From assembly GCA_002404095.1 (NCBI GenBank), contig DHJA01000180.1, positions 1 to 7,743 on the forward strand: a stretch of DNA of 7,743 nucleotides, written 5' to 3'. The notes under the pieces are model-generated. The model was not told where the DNA came from and made no database searches. It saw nothing but the letters and a program-made list of their open reading frames with translations. The position numbers were made by a program, and so were the translations under genes. Source of the DNA: Planctomycetaceae bacterium UBA4732 (GTDB lineage: Bacteria; Planctomycetota; Planctomycetia; Gemmatales; Gemmataceae). This document shows positions 1-5,983 of the stretch, one piece after another (the first letter of the stretch is position 1; each line of letters opens with the position of its first letter).

Positions 1-22
1 GGGATAAACCCGGCGGCTCGCC

Positions 23-2659
23 TTACCGCCGTGCTGGCCAGCCGTCGGGCACCCGCACCACGCCGCTCGGCTCGATGCCCAGGCTCTCGCGCCACCGCGC
101 CGAACTCTTGCCGAGCGTCACGGCCGCTACGCCGGCGGCGAAACCCGTCGCCACACCGACGCCTTGCGCCGCATCCTTGCTTGCCGCCTCGACTTGATCG
201 TAAGCCAGCACGTCCGGCTTCGCCAACAAGGCTACGTCATGCGGCGGGCCGCCCGCGCTATACGGTTCGGCGCGGCCCTGACGGTCGGCCGCGCCCACCG
301 TGATGACGTTGCGAGAGTCCGCGGGCATTCCCAGCGCGCCCTCCTCCGTCGTGAAATCGTGCAGCAGGACGCGGCCCGGCCCTTCGAGCGTTTCCACGAA
401 CAGACGCGGCCGAAGCTCGAACGTCCGCCGCGCCGCCGGTATCGACGGGTCTTCGCGCGACCGTGTGCTAGTCGGCGCCGACCCTTCGATGCGCACGGCA
501 TAGCGGCCGGGCTTGGTCACGCGCAGTTCCACGGTCTGTTCATAGACCGCCGAGGAGGGCGTCGCTTCGAGCCGCGCCGGTTGTCCGACCGACAGAGCGA
601 CTACGTCTAAATCGTCGGCGGGCTGCTTGGCGCCGTGGGGATCAGGTTGATAGACCAGCACGATGCGGAGGTCAGCGAGCGGCTTGAGATACGGGTCTTC
701 ACCGGGCCGGCCGGCGTTCGGGTCGTGGGCCTCGCGCCATTGCAACGAAATACGTGCTTTCGTCCCGGCAGGTAAGTCGAGCGTCGGCTTGCCGCCGTCC
801 GGCGCCCATGACAGGAAATCCAATTCGCGCGACCATACCACAACTGCGGGCGCCGCGTCGAATTCCATCACGCCGTTGCCGTCCACGTCGCGGAATAGGC
901 CAGACCACGCCTGTCCGCGCGAGTCTCCCGCCGACTGGAACCACAGCGCCGCCTTGAAAGGCTGATCGTCGAAATAGCGCGTCAGCGCGCTGCTCGCGTC
1001 GGCGGGATGGCCCTCGTTCCAAACCAAGCCGGACGCCGCGATCTGTATGTTTTTGAGACTTTGCAGATCCTTCAATAGCTGGAAGTAACGTTCCACGCTC
1101 TCATGGTACTGACGCTCCCGAAGGTTCCAATCGGCCTGTTTCTTGTCATAGGCTTCGTGCTTTTCGATGTCCTGCAGTTGAAGCTCTTCGTCAAGGCTCA
1201 GCGGGCCTTTTTCCTTTTTCTTCAGCAGCAGCGGCTTTTGGCTCACGTCCGTGAAGTTTTTCAGGACTTGTTGGCGCTCCGCCACAAGGGGGGCCGTTTC
1301 CTGATCGAGACGGAAGCGGCGGGCGTCCAGATTGTTCAGACGATTACGCAGGCTTTCGGACGAGGCGGATTGGTTGTTGATGGCCCGCGCGACTTGCTGG
1401 AGCATGTAGGGCGCGGCCGGGTCGATTCGCACCAACGTAATCGCAACTTCGGGCGCGGCTCGCAGCACGGCCAACGCCATGTGAACGCCGTGTCCCAGTC
1501 CCTTGCCGTCGCCGGGGTAGGCGTCCGGTTCGAGGTTGTCGTTGCGCTCGCGCGTCAAGTCGATCAGGCGCGTGTCGGCCGGCAATTGCCTCCCGACCAA
1601 TTCCCGCCAGCCGGTGAAATCGCCGTCGATGACCGCCACGCGCGTCCCCCGGCCTTTGTGGTTTAGCACTTGCAGCCGGGCCGCGCCGCTGGCGCGCAAA
1701 GGGTCCCATCCCTCCACCGATTCTGCCGTTTCCAACCGCGGCCGGGCGGCGCGCGGCAGACGCAGGTATGTCACCTCCGCGAGCGCTGCCAGATCCTTCG
1801 CTTGGCCGATAGTCGTTCGCACTGTGACCAGAGGGCCGAGTTGGCCCTCAACGACCAATCCCGGCGCCGCCAGAGTCAGCACGCTGACATAGGCAAGGTC
1901 GCCGTCAGTAGGCGCCCGAGCCAAAATCACTTCCAATCGCGTCGGCGTAGCAGCCTTCCCCGCGTCGGCCAGCAATTCGCGCAATTCCGGAGCGATTTTC
2001 TCTTGTTCCTTGGGAATCGCCGGCGGTTTCGGTCGGCCGCTCGGCGTCGGCAAGTCGGGCCGTACCTCGACCACGCGAATCGGCCACGCCGATTGTAGCG
2101 GCGCCAACTTGGGAGCGCCCGGACGTTGGCGCACGTCGCTCAGCAAGGCGTCGATTTGCCCGGCCGGAATGGCGCCGAGTAGCCGCGTGTCGCCGCGCGT
2201 ATCGTAGCCGACCGCTTCGCGGAACTTGAGGTCGGCGATGGCTTCGCGCACCTGGCGCGGCAACAAGCGCTGCCGATCAGGTGCGAAGCCGGAGGCCAAT
2301 TCCAGATTGACGCGAACGAGCTTATCGGCCTCGGCGGGCGGCTTCACTCCTTTCGGTAAAAGCTCTAATACCCGCACGTGCCGTTCACTCAGGAGCAGGC
2401 GCGCTTTATCGGCGGCGATCCGGCCGGTCATGCGGTCGTAACGCGGGTCCTCCGGCTCGTCGTCGGGAACGACTTCGTCGGGATCGCGCACGAAGCCGGC
2501 GTCCTTGAAGTAGCGCGTCATATCGAAATACTGGGCGATGTGTTCGTTACGGAAGGCGTTGATCTGGTAACGGATCTGCACATCATAAATGGCCGGCGGT
2601 GGCGGCGCGAGCGGACCAACCGGCGCGGCGACGGCGAATAGCAGGAGTTGGCTGAACAT
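23..2659 (-). CDS. Exported subtilisin-like (S8 family) protein, probable pseudoprotease
   Basis: Encodes 878 residues. The N-terminus (MFSQLLLFAVAAPVGPLAPP) looks like a short signal peptide, so the product is probably exported. An N-terminal region of about 330 residues has no family I recognise. The S8 core follows: Asp345 in VAVIDGDF, His390 in GHGVHMA, a likely oxyanion Asn548 in VWNEG, and the C-terminal signature NVITVGA (784-790) and KPDV (814-817). Where the catalytic serine motif GTSxAxP is expected, the protein reads ATGFAAG (837-843), so Ser is Gly839 and Pro is Gly843. Residues about 430-540 form a charged, Lys/Glu/Gln-rich, probably coiled-coil insertion. Residues about 590-730 look like beta-rich inserted material with a Ca-loop-like DVDGNGVMEF. 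I chose the ATG at 2659, not the in-frame ATG at 2737, because the longer version has no signal peptide at its N-terminus and would translate a DNA hairpin; an AGGA lies just upstream of 2659. The family call is fairly secure. Loss of protease activity is inferred from the motif; a binding or scaffold role would be a guess. Confidence 0.82.
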   Translation of the reverse strand: MFSQLLLFAVAAPVGPLAPPPPAIYDVQIRYQINAFRNEHIAQYFDMTRYFKDAGFVRDPDEVVPDDEPEDPRYDRMTGRIAADKARLLLSERHVRVLELLPKGVKPPAEADKLVRVNLELASGFAPDRQRLLPRQVREAIADLKFREAVGYDTRGDTRLLGAIPAGQIDALLSDVRQRPGAPKLAPLQSAWPIRVVEVRPDLPTPSGRPKPPAIPKEQEKIAPELRELLADAGKAATPTRLEVILARAPTDGDLAYVSVLTLAAPGLVVEGQLGPLVTVRTTIGQAKDLAALAEVTYLRLPRAARPRLETAESVEGWDPLRASGAARLQVLNHKGRGTRVAVIDGDFTGWRELVGRQLPADTRLIDLTRERNDNLEPDAYPGDGKGLGHGVHMALAVLRAAPEVAITLVRIDPAAPYMLQQVARAINNQSASSESLRNRLNNLDARRFRLDQETAPLVAERQQVLKNFTDVSQKPLLLKKKEKGPLSLDEELQLQDIEKHEAYDKKQADWNLRERQYHESVERYFQLLKDLQSLKNIQIAASGLVWNEGHPADASSALTRYFDDQPFKAALWFQSAGDSRGQAWSGLFRDVDGNGVMEFDAAPAVVVWSRELDFLSWAPDGGKPTLDLPAGTKARISLQWREAHDPNAGRPGEDPYLKPLADLRIVLVYQPDPHGAKQPADDLDVVALSVGQPARLEATPSSAVYEQTVELRVTKPGRYAVRIEGSAPTSTRSREDPSIPAARRTFELRPRLFVETLEGPGRVLLHDFTTEEGALGMPADSRNVITVGAADRQGRAEPYSAGGPPHDVALLAKPDVLAYDQVEAASKDAAQGVGVATGFAAGVAAVTLGKSSARWRESLGIEPSGVVRVPDGWPARR

Positions 2660-2689
2660 GAATACGGTTCCTGAAGGGGAAGGCGGCGT

Positions 2690-2725
2690 CTTACTCCCTC
2701 CCCCCGCAAGGGGGGAGGGAGTAAG
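2690..2725. repeat. Perfect 16-bp inverted repeat with 4-nt loop in the leader of the S8-like gene
   Basis: The left arm at 2690-2705 (C then TTACTCCCTCCCCCC) is perfectly complementary to the right arm at 2710-2725, around a GCAA loop at 2706-2709. It lies 31 bp upstream of the chosen start of the minus-strand S8-like gene, in the 263-bp divergent gap before the dehydrogenase gene. It has no T-tract that would make it a clear terminator. It could be a dispersed palindromic repeat or a structured 5' leader; the sequence alone does not decide. I see no convincing promoter in the rest of the gap. Confidence 0.75.
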
Positions 2726-2922
2726 CACGACCTGCATCCTGATTTTCCCAGACGCCGGCCGCGATTACCAGGGCGCGTTCCGTAAGATTATGCCACGCCC
2801 GCCGCGTACCGGCGTCTTTCCGAGTGGAGACGGCGCGGCGTCGGCGCCAGCCGTGCGCCGCGAGTGGCGGTTGCGTAAAGGGCGCCGGGTGTGCGGGTTT
2901 TCCTCAAGGGGCGGGGTGGTCT

Positions 2923-3735
2923 ATGTCGTTCGTCAATCGGGTCGCGGTGGTGACGGGAGCCTCAAGCGGCATCGGCTGGCATCTGGCGAAGCGTCTCGCC
3001 GCGGCGGGCGCGAAGGTGGGATTGGTAGCGCGGCGGCGCGATCCTTTGGAGAAGCTGGCCGAGGAGATCGCCAACGCCGGCGGCGTCGCGGCCGTGGCGC
3101 CGGCCGACGTGGGCGACCGGGAACAAAACCATAACGCGATCCGTGAAGTGTTTGATAAACTGGGGCCGGTGGACCTGTTGGTGGCCAACGCTGGCGTCGG
3201 CTCTCCGACGAACCTCGACCCGGTGAACATCACCGATGTGGAGCAAATGTTCCGGGTGAACGTCTTCGGCATGATCTACGCCGTCGAGGCAGTGTTGCCG
3301 GATATGCTGAAGCGCGGCGGCCACATCGCGGCAGTGTCGAGCCTGGCGGCATACAAAGGCTTGCCGGGCGAGTCGGCGTATTGCGCCAGCAAAGCCGCGG
3401 TTAGCACCTACATGGAGGGTCTGCGCATTCATCTCCGCGACAAGCGGATTGCCGTTACGACGATTTGTCCGGGATTCGTGAAGACGCCTATGACGGACGT
3501 AAACGAGTTCAAAATGCCGTGGGTCATGGAGGCCGACGAAGCCGCCCGGCGCATCATGGGCGCCCTGGACCGACGCAGCAAGGTCTTCAACTTTCCATGG
3601 CAGACGACGCTGTTGATGAAGCTGACGCGCTGGCTGCCCGATCGGATGGTGGCGCGGACTATGGGGCCGTACAACGAGAATCCGCCGTTCCAAAAAACGC
3701 CTCATGGTGGGGCGCCCGCTCCGCGGGCGCCATGA
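2923..3735 (+). CDS. Short-chain dehydrogenase/reductase (SDR family, NAD(P)-dependent)
   Basis: A 270-residue classical SDR, expected to be a cytoplasmic NAD(P)(H)-dependent oxidoreductase with a Rossmann fold; the substrate cannot be told. Motifs in order are the cofactor loop TGASSGIG (11-18), an acidic AD after beta-4 (61-62), NAG (89-91), the active-site Asn113 in RVNVFG, Ser140, Tyr153 and Lys157 in YCASK, and PG (183-184) followed by FVKTPM. Spacing of the Ser-Tyr-Lys triad is normal. The basic ARRR after beta-2 (36-39) would suit NADPH, which is an inference. I chose the ATG at 2923 because the fold begins right there (MSFVNRVAVVTG) and purine-rich AAGGGG and GGGGTGG lie upstream; an earlier in-frame ATG at 2824 would add a low-complexity arginine/glycine-rich stretch unlike an SDR. 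The tail after about residue 225 (FPWQTTLLMKLTRWLPD) is hydrophobic and amphipathic, as in several SDRs of this kind. Residues 262-270 (GGAPAPRAP) are encoded by a palindromic repeat, so the native C-terminus has probably been replaced or extended. Confidence 0.93.
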   Translation: MSFVNRVAVVTGASSGIGWHLAKRLAAAGAKVGLVARRRDPLEKLAEEIANAGGVAAVAPADVGDREQNHNAIREVFDKLGPVDLLVANAGVGSPTNLDPVNITDVEQMFRVNVFGMIYAVEAVLPDMLKRGGHIAAVSSLAAYKGLPGESAYCASKAAVSTYMEGLRIHLRDKRIAVTTICPGFVKTPMTDVNEFKMPWVMEADEAARRIMGALDRRSKVFNFPWQTTLLMKLTRWLPDRMVARTMGPYNENPPFQKTPHGGAPAPRAP

Positions 3736-3798
3736 GGGTTTGGTGGGGTGTTCCAGTCTCCGACTGACACATGGCGCCCGCGGAGCGGGCGCCCCACC
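3706..3798. repeat. REP/BIME-like element: two mirrored 29-bp palindromic arms
   Basis: The arm at 3706-3734 is the exact reverse complement of the arm at 3770-3798, separated by a 35-bp spacer. Each arm is itself a hairpin: GGCGCCCGC / TCC / GCGGGCGCC at 3711-3731, and its mirror GGCGCCCGC / GGA / GCGGGCGCC at 3773-3793. This paired-hairpin design resembles bacterial REP pairs (BIMEs) or a very small non-autonomous element. It overlaps the last nine codons of the dehydrogenase gene and the first two bases of its TGA stop. It lies between that gene and the sigma factor promoter region, so it may also end transcription or protect the transcript end. No transposase is nearby, and no obvious target-site duplication is seen. 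Confidence 0.85.
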
Positions 3799-3825
3799 TT
3801 GGGAACGAATTACCGAAAAAAATAT

Positions 3826-3857
3826 ATCGACGCGCAGGCTCCTTTCGTCGCGGTATA
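3826..3857 (+). promoter_or_regulatory. Putative promoter of the ECF sigma factor gene (copy A of a repeated element)
   Basis: An A-rich run (CCGAAAAAAA, 3813-3822) is followed by ATCGACGCGCA (3826-3836), then 16 bp, then GTATA (3853-3857). The GTATA ends 34 bp before the GTG start of the sigma gene. The same 11-mer, the same 16-bp spacing and the same GTATA recur at 7662-7693 in the same orientation. Conservation of the two blocks with fixed spacing, while the spacer differs, is what a -35/-10 pair would show. Recognition by an ECF sigma factor, possibly the one encoded here, is an inference. Confidence 0.6.
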
Positions 3858-3877
3858 TAGAGGAAGGCCAACAAAGC

Positions 3878-3882
3878 GGGAG
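3878..3882 (+). promoter_or_regulatory. Ribosome binding site deciding the GTG start of the sigma factor
   Basis: GGGAG lies 9 bp before the GTG at 3892, which is ideal spacing. The alternative ATG at 3913 has only a weak AGGG upstream. The frame is also open back to an ATG at 3748, but that start lies inside the palindromic repeat and upstream of the putative promoter. Confidence 0.6.
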
Positions 3883-3891
3883 ACGACAGGC

Positions 3892-5244
3892 GTGAAAACG
3901 GCCAGGGCGCAAATGATACTCGGCTGCCTGCGCAAAGCGCTACAGGCGCACGGCGACAGCCTAACGGACGGGCAGCTATTGGGGCAGTTCGTCGCCCGCC
4001 GCGACGAGGCCGCCTTCGCCGCAATTGTCCGGCGGCATGGCCCGATGGTGTTGGGCGTCTGCCGCCGCATCCTGCGGCACGCCCAGGACGCCGAGGACGC
4101 ATTTCAAGCCACTTTCCTCGTCCTCGCCCGTAAGGCGTCGCGCGTGGCGGATCGGGAGGCGGTCGGAAGCTGGCTATACGGCGTGGCCTACCGCGCGGCC
4201 CTGGGAGCGCGGGCGTCCGGCCTCCGACGCAAGGCGAAAGAGCAGCAGGTCGAGACCATGCCGCACCCGCTCGTCATGCCGGAGGAAGACCAACACGAAC
4301 TGCTGGCGGTGCTGGACCGGGAGCTAGCCCGCCTGCCGGAGAAGTACCGGATCGTCGTGGTCTTGTGCGAGCTGGAGGGCCGCAGCCGTAAGGAGGCGGC
4401 CCGGCAACTCCACTTGCCCGAGGGCACATTGTCCAGTCGGTTGGCAACCGCTCGCAAGATGTTGGCCAGACGAATGGCCGGACACGGAGCGGCGATCACG
4501 GGCGCGTCGCTGACGGCCCTGTTCACGTCCGAGGCGGGGGCCGTGTGCGTACCCGGCCCCTTAGTGATTTCCACAGTCCGGGCGGCGGGCGGAGTTGTCT
4601 CCGCCGGCGTCGTCGCCCTTGCGGAAGGAGTGTTGAAAGCCATGTTGTTGACCAAGATCAAGGCCGCGGCTCTGGGGTTGCTGCTCGCCGCTTCCGTCGG
4701 AGCGGTGGGTCTGACCTACCGAACGGCGACCGCGCAGACGGGGCCAGGGCCACAATCGGAGGCGCAGGAGCGGCTCGATCAGCCGCAGACGACGGCGCTC
4801 GATCAGCCGCAGACGACGGCGAAAGCGGCGAGGGCCGAAAAGTACGACCTGGAGTCGCTGCGGCTAGAGGTCGAGGCGCTGCGGGCGAGCCTACAGGCGA
4901 CCCGGGAGCGAGTCAAGGCGCTGGAGGCCGCGGCCCAGACCCCGCGAGAGCAAGCCGCCTTTGGCGGCCTCGGAACAGGGTTGGGTACTAATGGTTCCGG
5001 TATCGGGGGTGGGTCTATCGACACCGCAGTTCGGTGGATGAGCCTGACAGAGACCGATAGGGCGGTGAAGAAGGTCGAGGCGGCGAAGAAGGTCGAGGCG
5101 GCGGCGAAGAAACTCGCGGAAGACCCCAATAACAAAGAGGCGTTGGACGCATTAGACCAAGCCGTGAAGCAATTGAAGAACCTGGCCGAACCAATCCGGT
5201 CGTTGGGTGTCAAACTCGACGTACCTAAAAAGTTAAGTAGGTGA
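3892..5244 (+). CDS. ECF-type RNA polymerase sigma factor with C-terminal membrane anchor and extracytoplasmic tail
   Basis: Encodes 450 residues from a GTG start. Sigma region 2 is at about 38-107 (RDEAAFAAIVRRHGPMVLGV, then DAEDAFQATFLVLAR and SWLYGVAYRAAL). Sigma region 4 is at about 135-195, with the helix-turn-helix RSRKEAARQLHLPEGTLSSR. An ordinary ECF sigma ends near residue 195; this one goes on for about 255 residues. Residues 200-250 are Ala/Gly/Val-rich, 257-277 form a transmembrane helix (KAAALGLLLAASVGAVGLTY), and the rest would lie outside the cytoplasmic membrane. That tail has a doubled LDQPQTTA, a coiled coil (about 317-348, ESLRLEVEALRASLQATRER) and a Lys/Ala-rich helical end with a doubled KKVEAA. 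This architecture is familiar from Gemmata-type planctomycetes, where the tail is thought to act as a built-in sensor or tether in place of a separate anti-sigma factor. No separate anti-sigma gene is adjacent. The role as sigma factor is secure; its signal and regulon are unknown. It may drive its own promoter at 3826-3857. Confidence 0.92.
   Translation: MKTARAQMILGCLRKALQAHGDSLTDGQLLGQFVARRDEAAFAAIVRRHGPMVLGVCRRILRHAQDAEDAFQATFLVLARKASRVADREAVGSWLYGVAYRAALGARASGLRRKAKEQQVETMPHPLVMPEEDQHELLAVLDRELARLPEKYRIVVVLCELEGRSRKEAARQLHLPEGTLSSRLATARKMLARRMAGHGAAITGASLTALFTSEAGAVCVPGPLVISTVRAAGGVVSAGVVALAEGVLKAMLLTKIKAAALGLLLAASVGAVGLTYRTATAQTGPGPQSEAQERLDQPQTTALDQPQTTAKAARAEKYDLESLRLEVEALRASLQATRERVKALEAAAQTPREQAAFGGLGTGLGTNGSGIGGGSIDTAVRWMSLTETDRAVKKVEAAKKVEAAAKKLAEDPNNKEALDALDQAVKQLKNLAEPIRSLGVKLDVPKKLSR
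4774..4821 (+). repeat. Two perfect tandem copies of a 24-bp unit inside the sigma factor gene
   Basis: Units at 4774-4797 and 4798-4821 are identical and encode LDQPQTTA twice, just after the membrane helix, in the presumed extracytoplasmic linker. Perfect identity and in-frame length point to a recent slippage duplication that changes linker length without disturbing the sigma domains. Confidence 0.9.
5067..5102 (+). repeat. Two perfect tandem copies of an 18-bp unit near the 3' end of the sigma factor gene
   Basis: GAAGAAGGTCGAGGCGGC occurs at 5067-5084 and again at 5085-5102, encoding two KKVEAA steps of a Lys/Ala helix in the tail. A second in-frame perfect duplication in the same tail suggests that this part of the protein tolerates length changes. 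Confidence 0.85.
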
Positions 5245-5319
5245 GACGCCCTTCCGCGTCAACCGACCCTACTCGTTCCAGCCTCCGCGCCACGAACCGG
5301 CGCCCGACCGTGAACCAAA

Positions 5320-5347
5320 GGGGCCGTCGCCCGGCCCCGCACTTTTC
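5320..5347 (+). terminator. Candidate intrinsic terminator after the sigma factor gene
   Basis: GGGGCC (5320-5325) pairs with GGCCCC (5333-5338) around a 7-nt loop, and a weak T-run (TTTT at 5343-5346) follows 4 nt later. The position, 75 bp past the sigma stop codon and 54 bp before a likely promoter, fits a terminator. The stem is short and the T-run imperfect. A 5-bp hairpin (GACGC/GCGTC, 5245-5260) directly after the stop codon has no T-run. Confidence 0.4.
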
Positions 5348-5391
5348 TCAGCAAACCCCTTGCCGCGTCCGCGCTGGTTATCGTTTTCTTG

Positions 5392-5421
5392 TTGACGCGG
5401 CGGTTGTTACTCGTGTACTAT
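5392..5421 (+). promoter_or_regulatory. Putative sigma-70-type promoter for the small membrane protein gene
   Basis: TTGACG (5392-5397) and TACTAT (5416-5421) are separated by 18 bp, matching the -35 and -10 consensus at five and four of six positions. The ATG of the following gene is 40 bp downstream, with GGAGGG (5452-5457) as ribosome binding site. It lacks the GACGCGCA/GTATA blocks found before the sigma gene, so the two genes are probably controlled separately. Confidence 0.5.
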
Positions 5422-5461
5422 TACAGCATTACACTTGCCTGTTTTCGTTGTGGAGGGACGT

Positions 5462-5941
5462 ATGAGTAACCTGTGGACGCGATGGACGCTCATCACCGTG
5501 ACGGTCCTACCCTTTGCCTGCGTGCTGATCTACCACGTGCGCGAGCGCCTCCAGACGCGGCAAACCCTTGAGGCCCAGTTCATCACCATGTTCGAGACTC
5601 CCGCCGAATCCAAAGGGATCACGGCGCGGATGACGGCGAAGTTTCGCGTCGCGGACGAAGTGATAGCCGGCCGGCTGTCGTTGCTCCAGGCCGCCGCCGC
5701 CTTCCGGAACCTTGACAAATGCTGGCCGCGGGCGGTAATCCTCTGGGCCTATTTCCCCAACGCCGCCTCGGAGGACGAGGTCTACTGTCTCAAGGTCATT
5801 GGGTATGTTGACACGGTGGCGCCGTCGAACCGGGTCGCTGAACTGGCTGCCCGCCTTCATGCGGAGTTAGACGCCATGCTCCAGAACGGGACGCTGCGTT
5901 TGCCCGATTCGGAGGGCGTCTCTTCGTCCGGCGGCGGTTAG
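5462..5941 (+). CDS. Small membrane-anchored hypothetical protein, planctomycete-type family
   Basis: Encodes 159 residues, starting at the ATG preceded by GGAGGG; an in-frame ATG 27 bp upstream lacks this signal. Residues 8-24 (WTLITVTVLPFACVLIY) form one transmembrane helix or uncleaved signal anchor, followed by a basic stretch (HVRERLQTR) suggesting a cytoplasmic C-terminal domain. The soluble part contains ADEVIAGRLSLLQAAAAFR (64-82), a segment around FPNAASEDEVYCLKVIGYV (98-116), and a final helix LAARLHAELDAMLQNGTLRL. I associate this pattern (a 'V.AGRL.L..AA..FR' helix followed by 'DE..C..VI..V') with unnamed planctomycete proteins often found near sigma factor or kinase genes. That is from memory, not a search, and no function is known to me. 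The gene ends in TAG, and the same reading frame resumes directly in a kinase-derived membrane/TPR segment. Confidence 0.78.
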   Translation: MSNLWTRWTLITVTVLPFACVLIYHVRERLQTRQTLEAQFITMFETPAESKGITARMTAKFRVADEVIAGRLSLLQAAAAFRNLDKCWPRAVILWAYFPNAASEDEVYCLKVIGYVDTVAPSNRVAELAARLHAELDAMLQNGTLRLPDSEGVSSSGGG

Positions 5942-5983
5942 GACGCGCGGGCCGGGGCGGAGCGGAAGCGGCGGCGGGCGACG

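Noticed and set aside
1103..1666. 187-codon plus-strand open frame inside the S8-like gene
   Set aside because: It lies wholly opposite the core of the S8 domain and resembles no family I know.
2660..2737. Longer start (ATG at 2737) for the S8-like protein
   Set aside because: It would translate the hairpin repeat and bury the signal peptide 26 residues inside; the ATG at 2659 gives a proper exported N-terminus.
2778..2792. Possible promoter elements in the divergent gap (TAAGAT on plus, GGAAC and CATAAT on minus)
   Set aside because: None has a partner hexamer at acceptable spacing; the GGAAC is 22 bp from the nearest CGTC, too far for an ECF promoter.
2824..2922. Longer start (ATG at 2824) for the dehydrogenase
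   Set aside because: The added 33 residues are Arg/Gly-rich low complexity, while the Rossmann fold begins at once after the ATG at 2923.
3706..3798. CRISPR repeat-spacer unit
   Set aside because: Only two arms, mirrored and not directly repeated, with no further units and no cas genes.
3748..3891. Longer start (ATG at 3748) for the sigma factor
   Set aside because: It lies in the palindromic element and upstream of the putative promoter; the GTG at 3892 has a well-placed GGGAG.
2962..3912. 316-codon minus-strand open frame opposite the dehydrogenase gene
   Set aside because: It is the antisense shadow of a clear SDR gene in high-GC DNA; the translation is Arg/His-rich with no recognisable domain.
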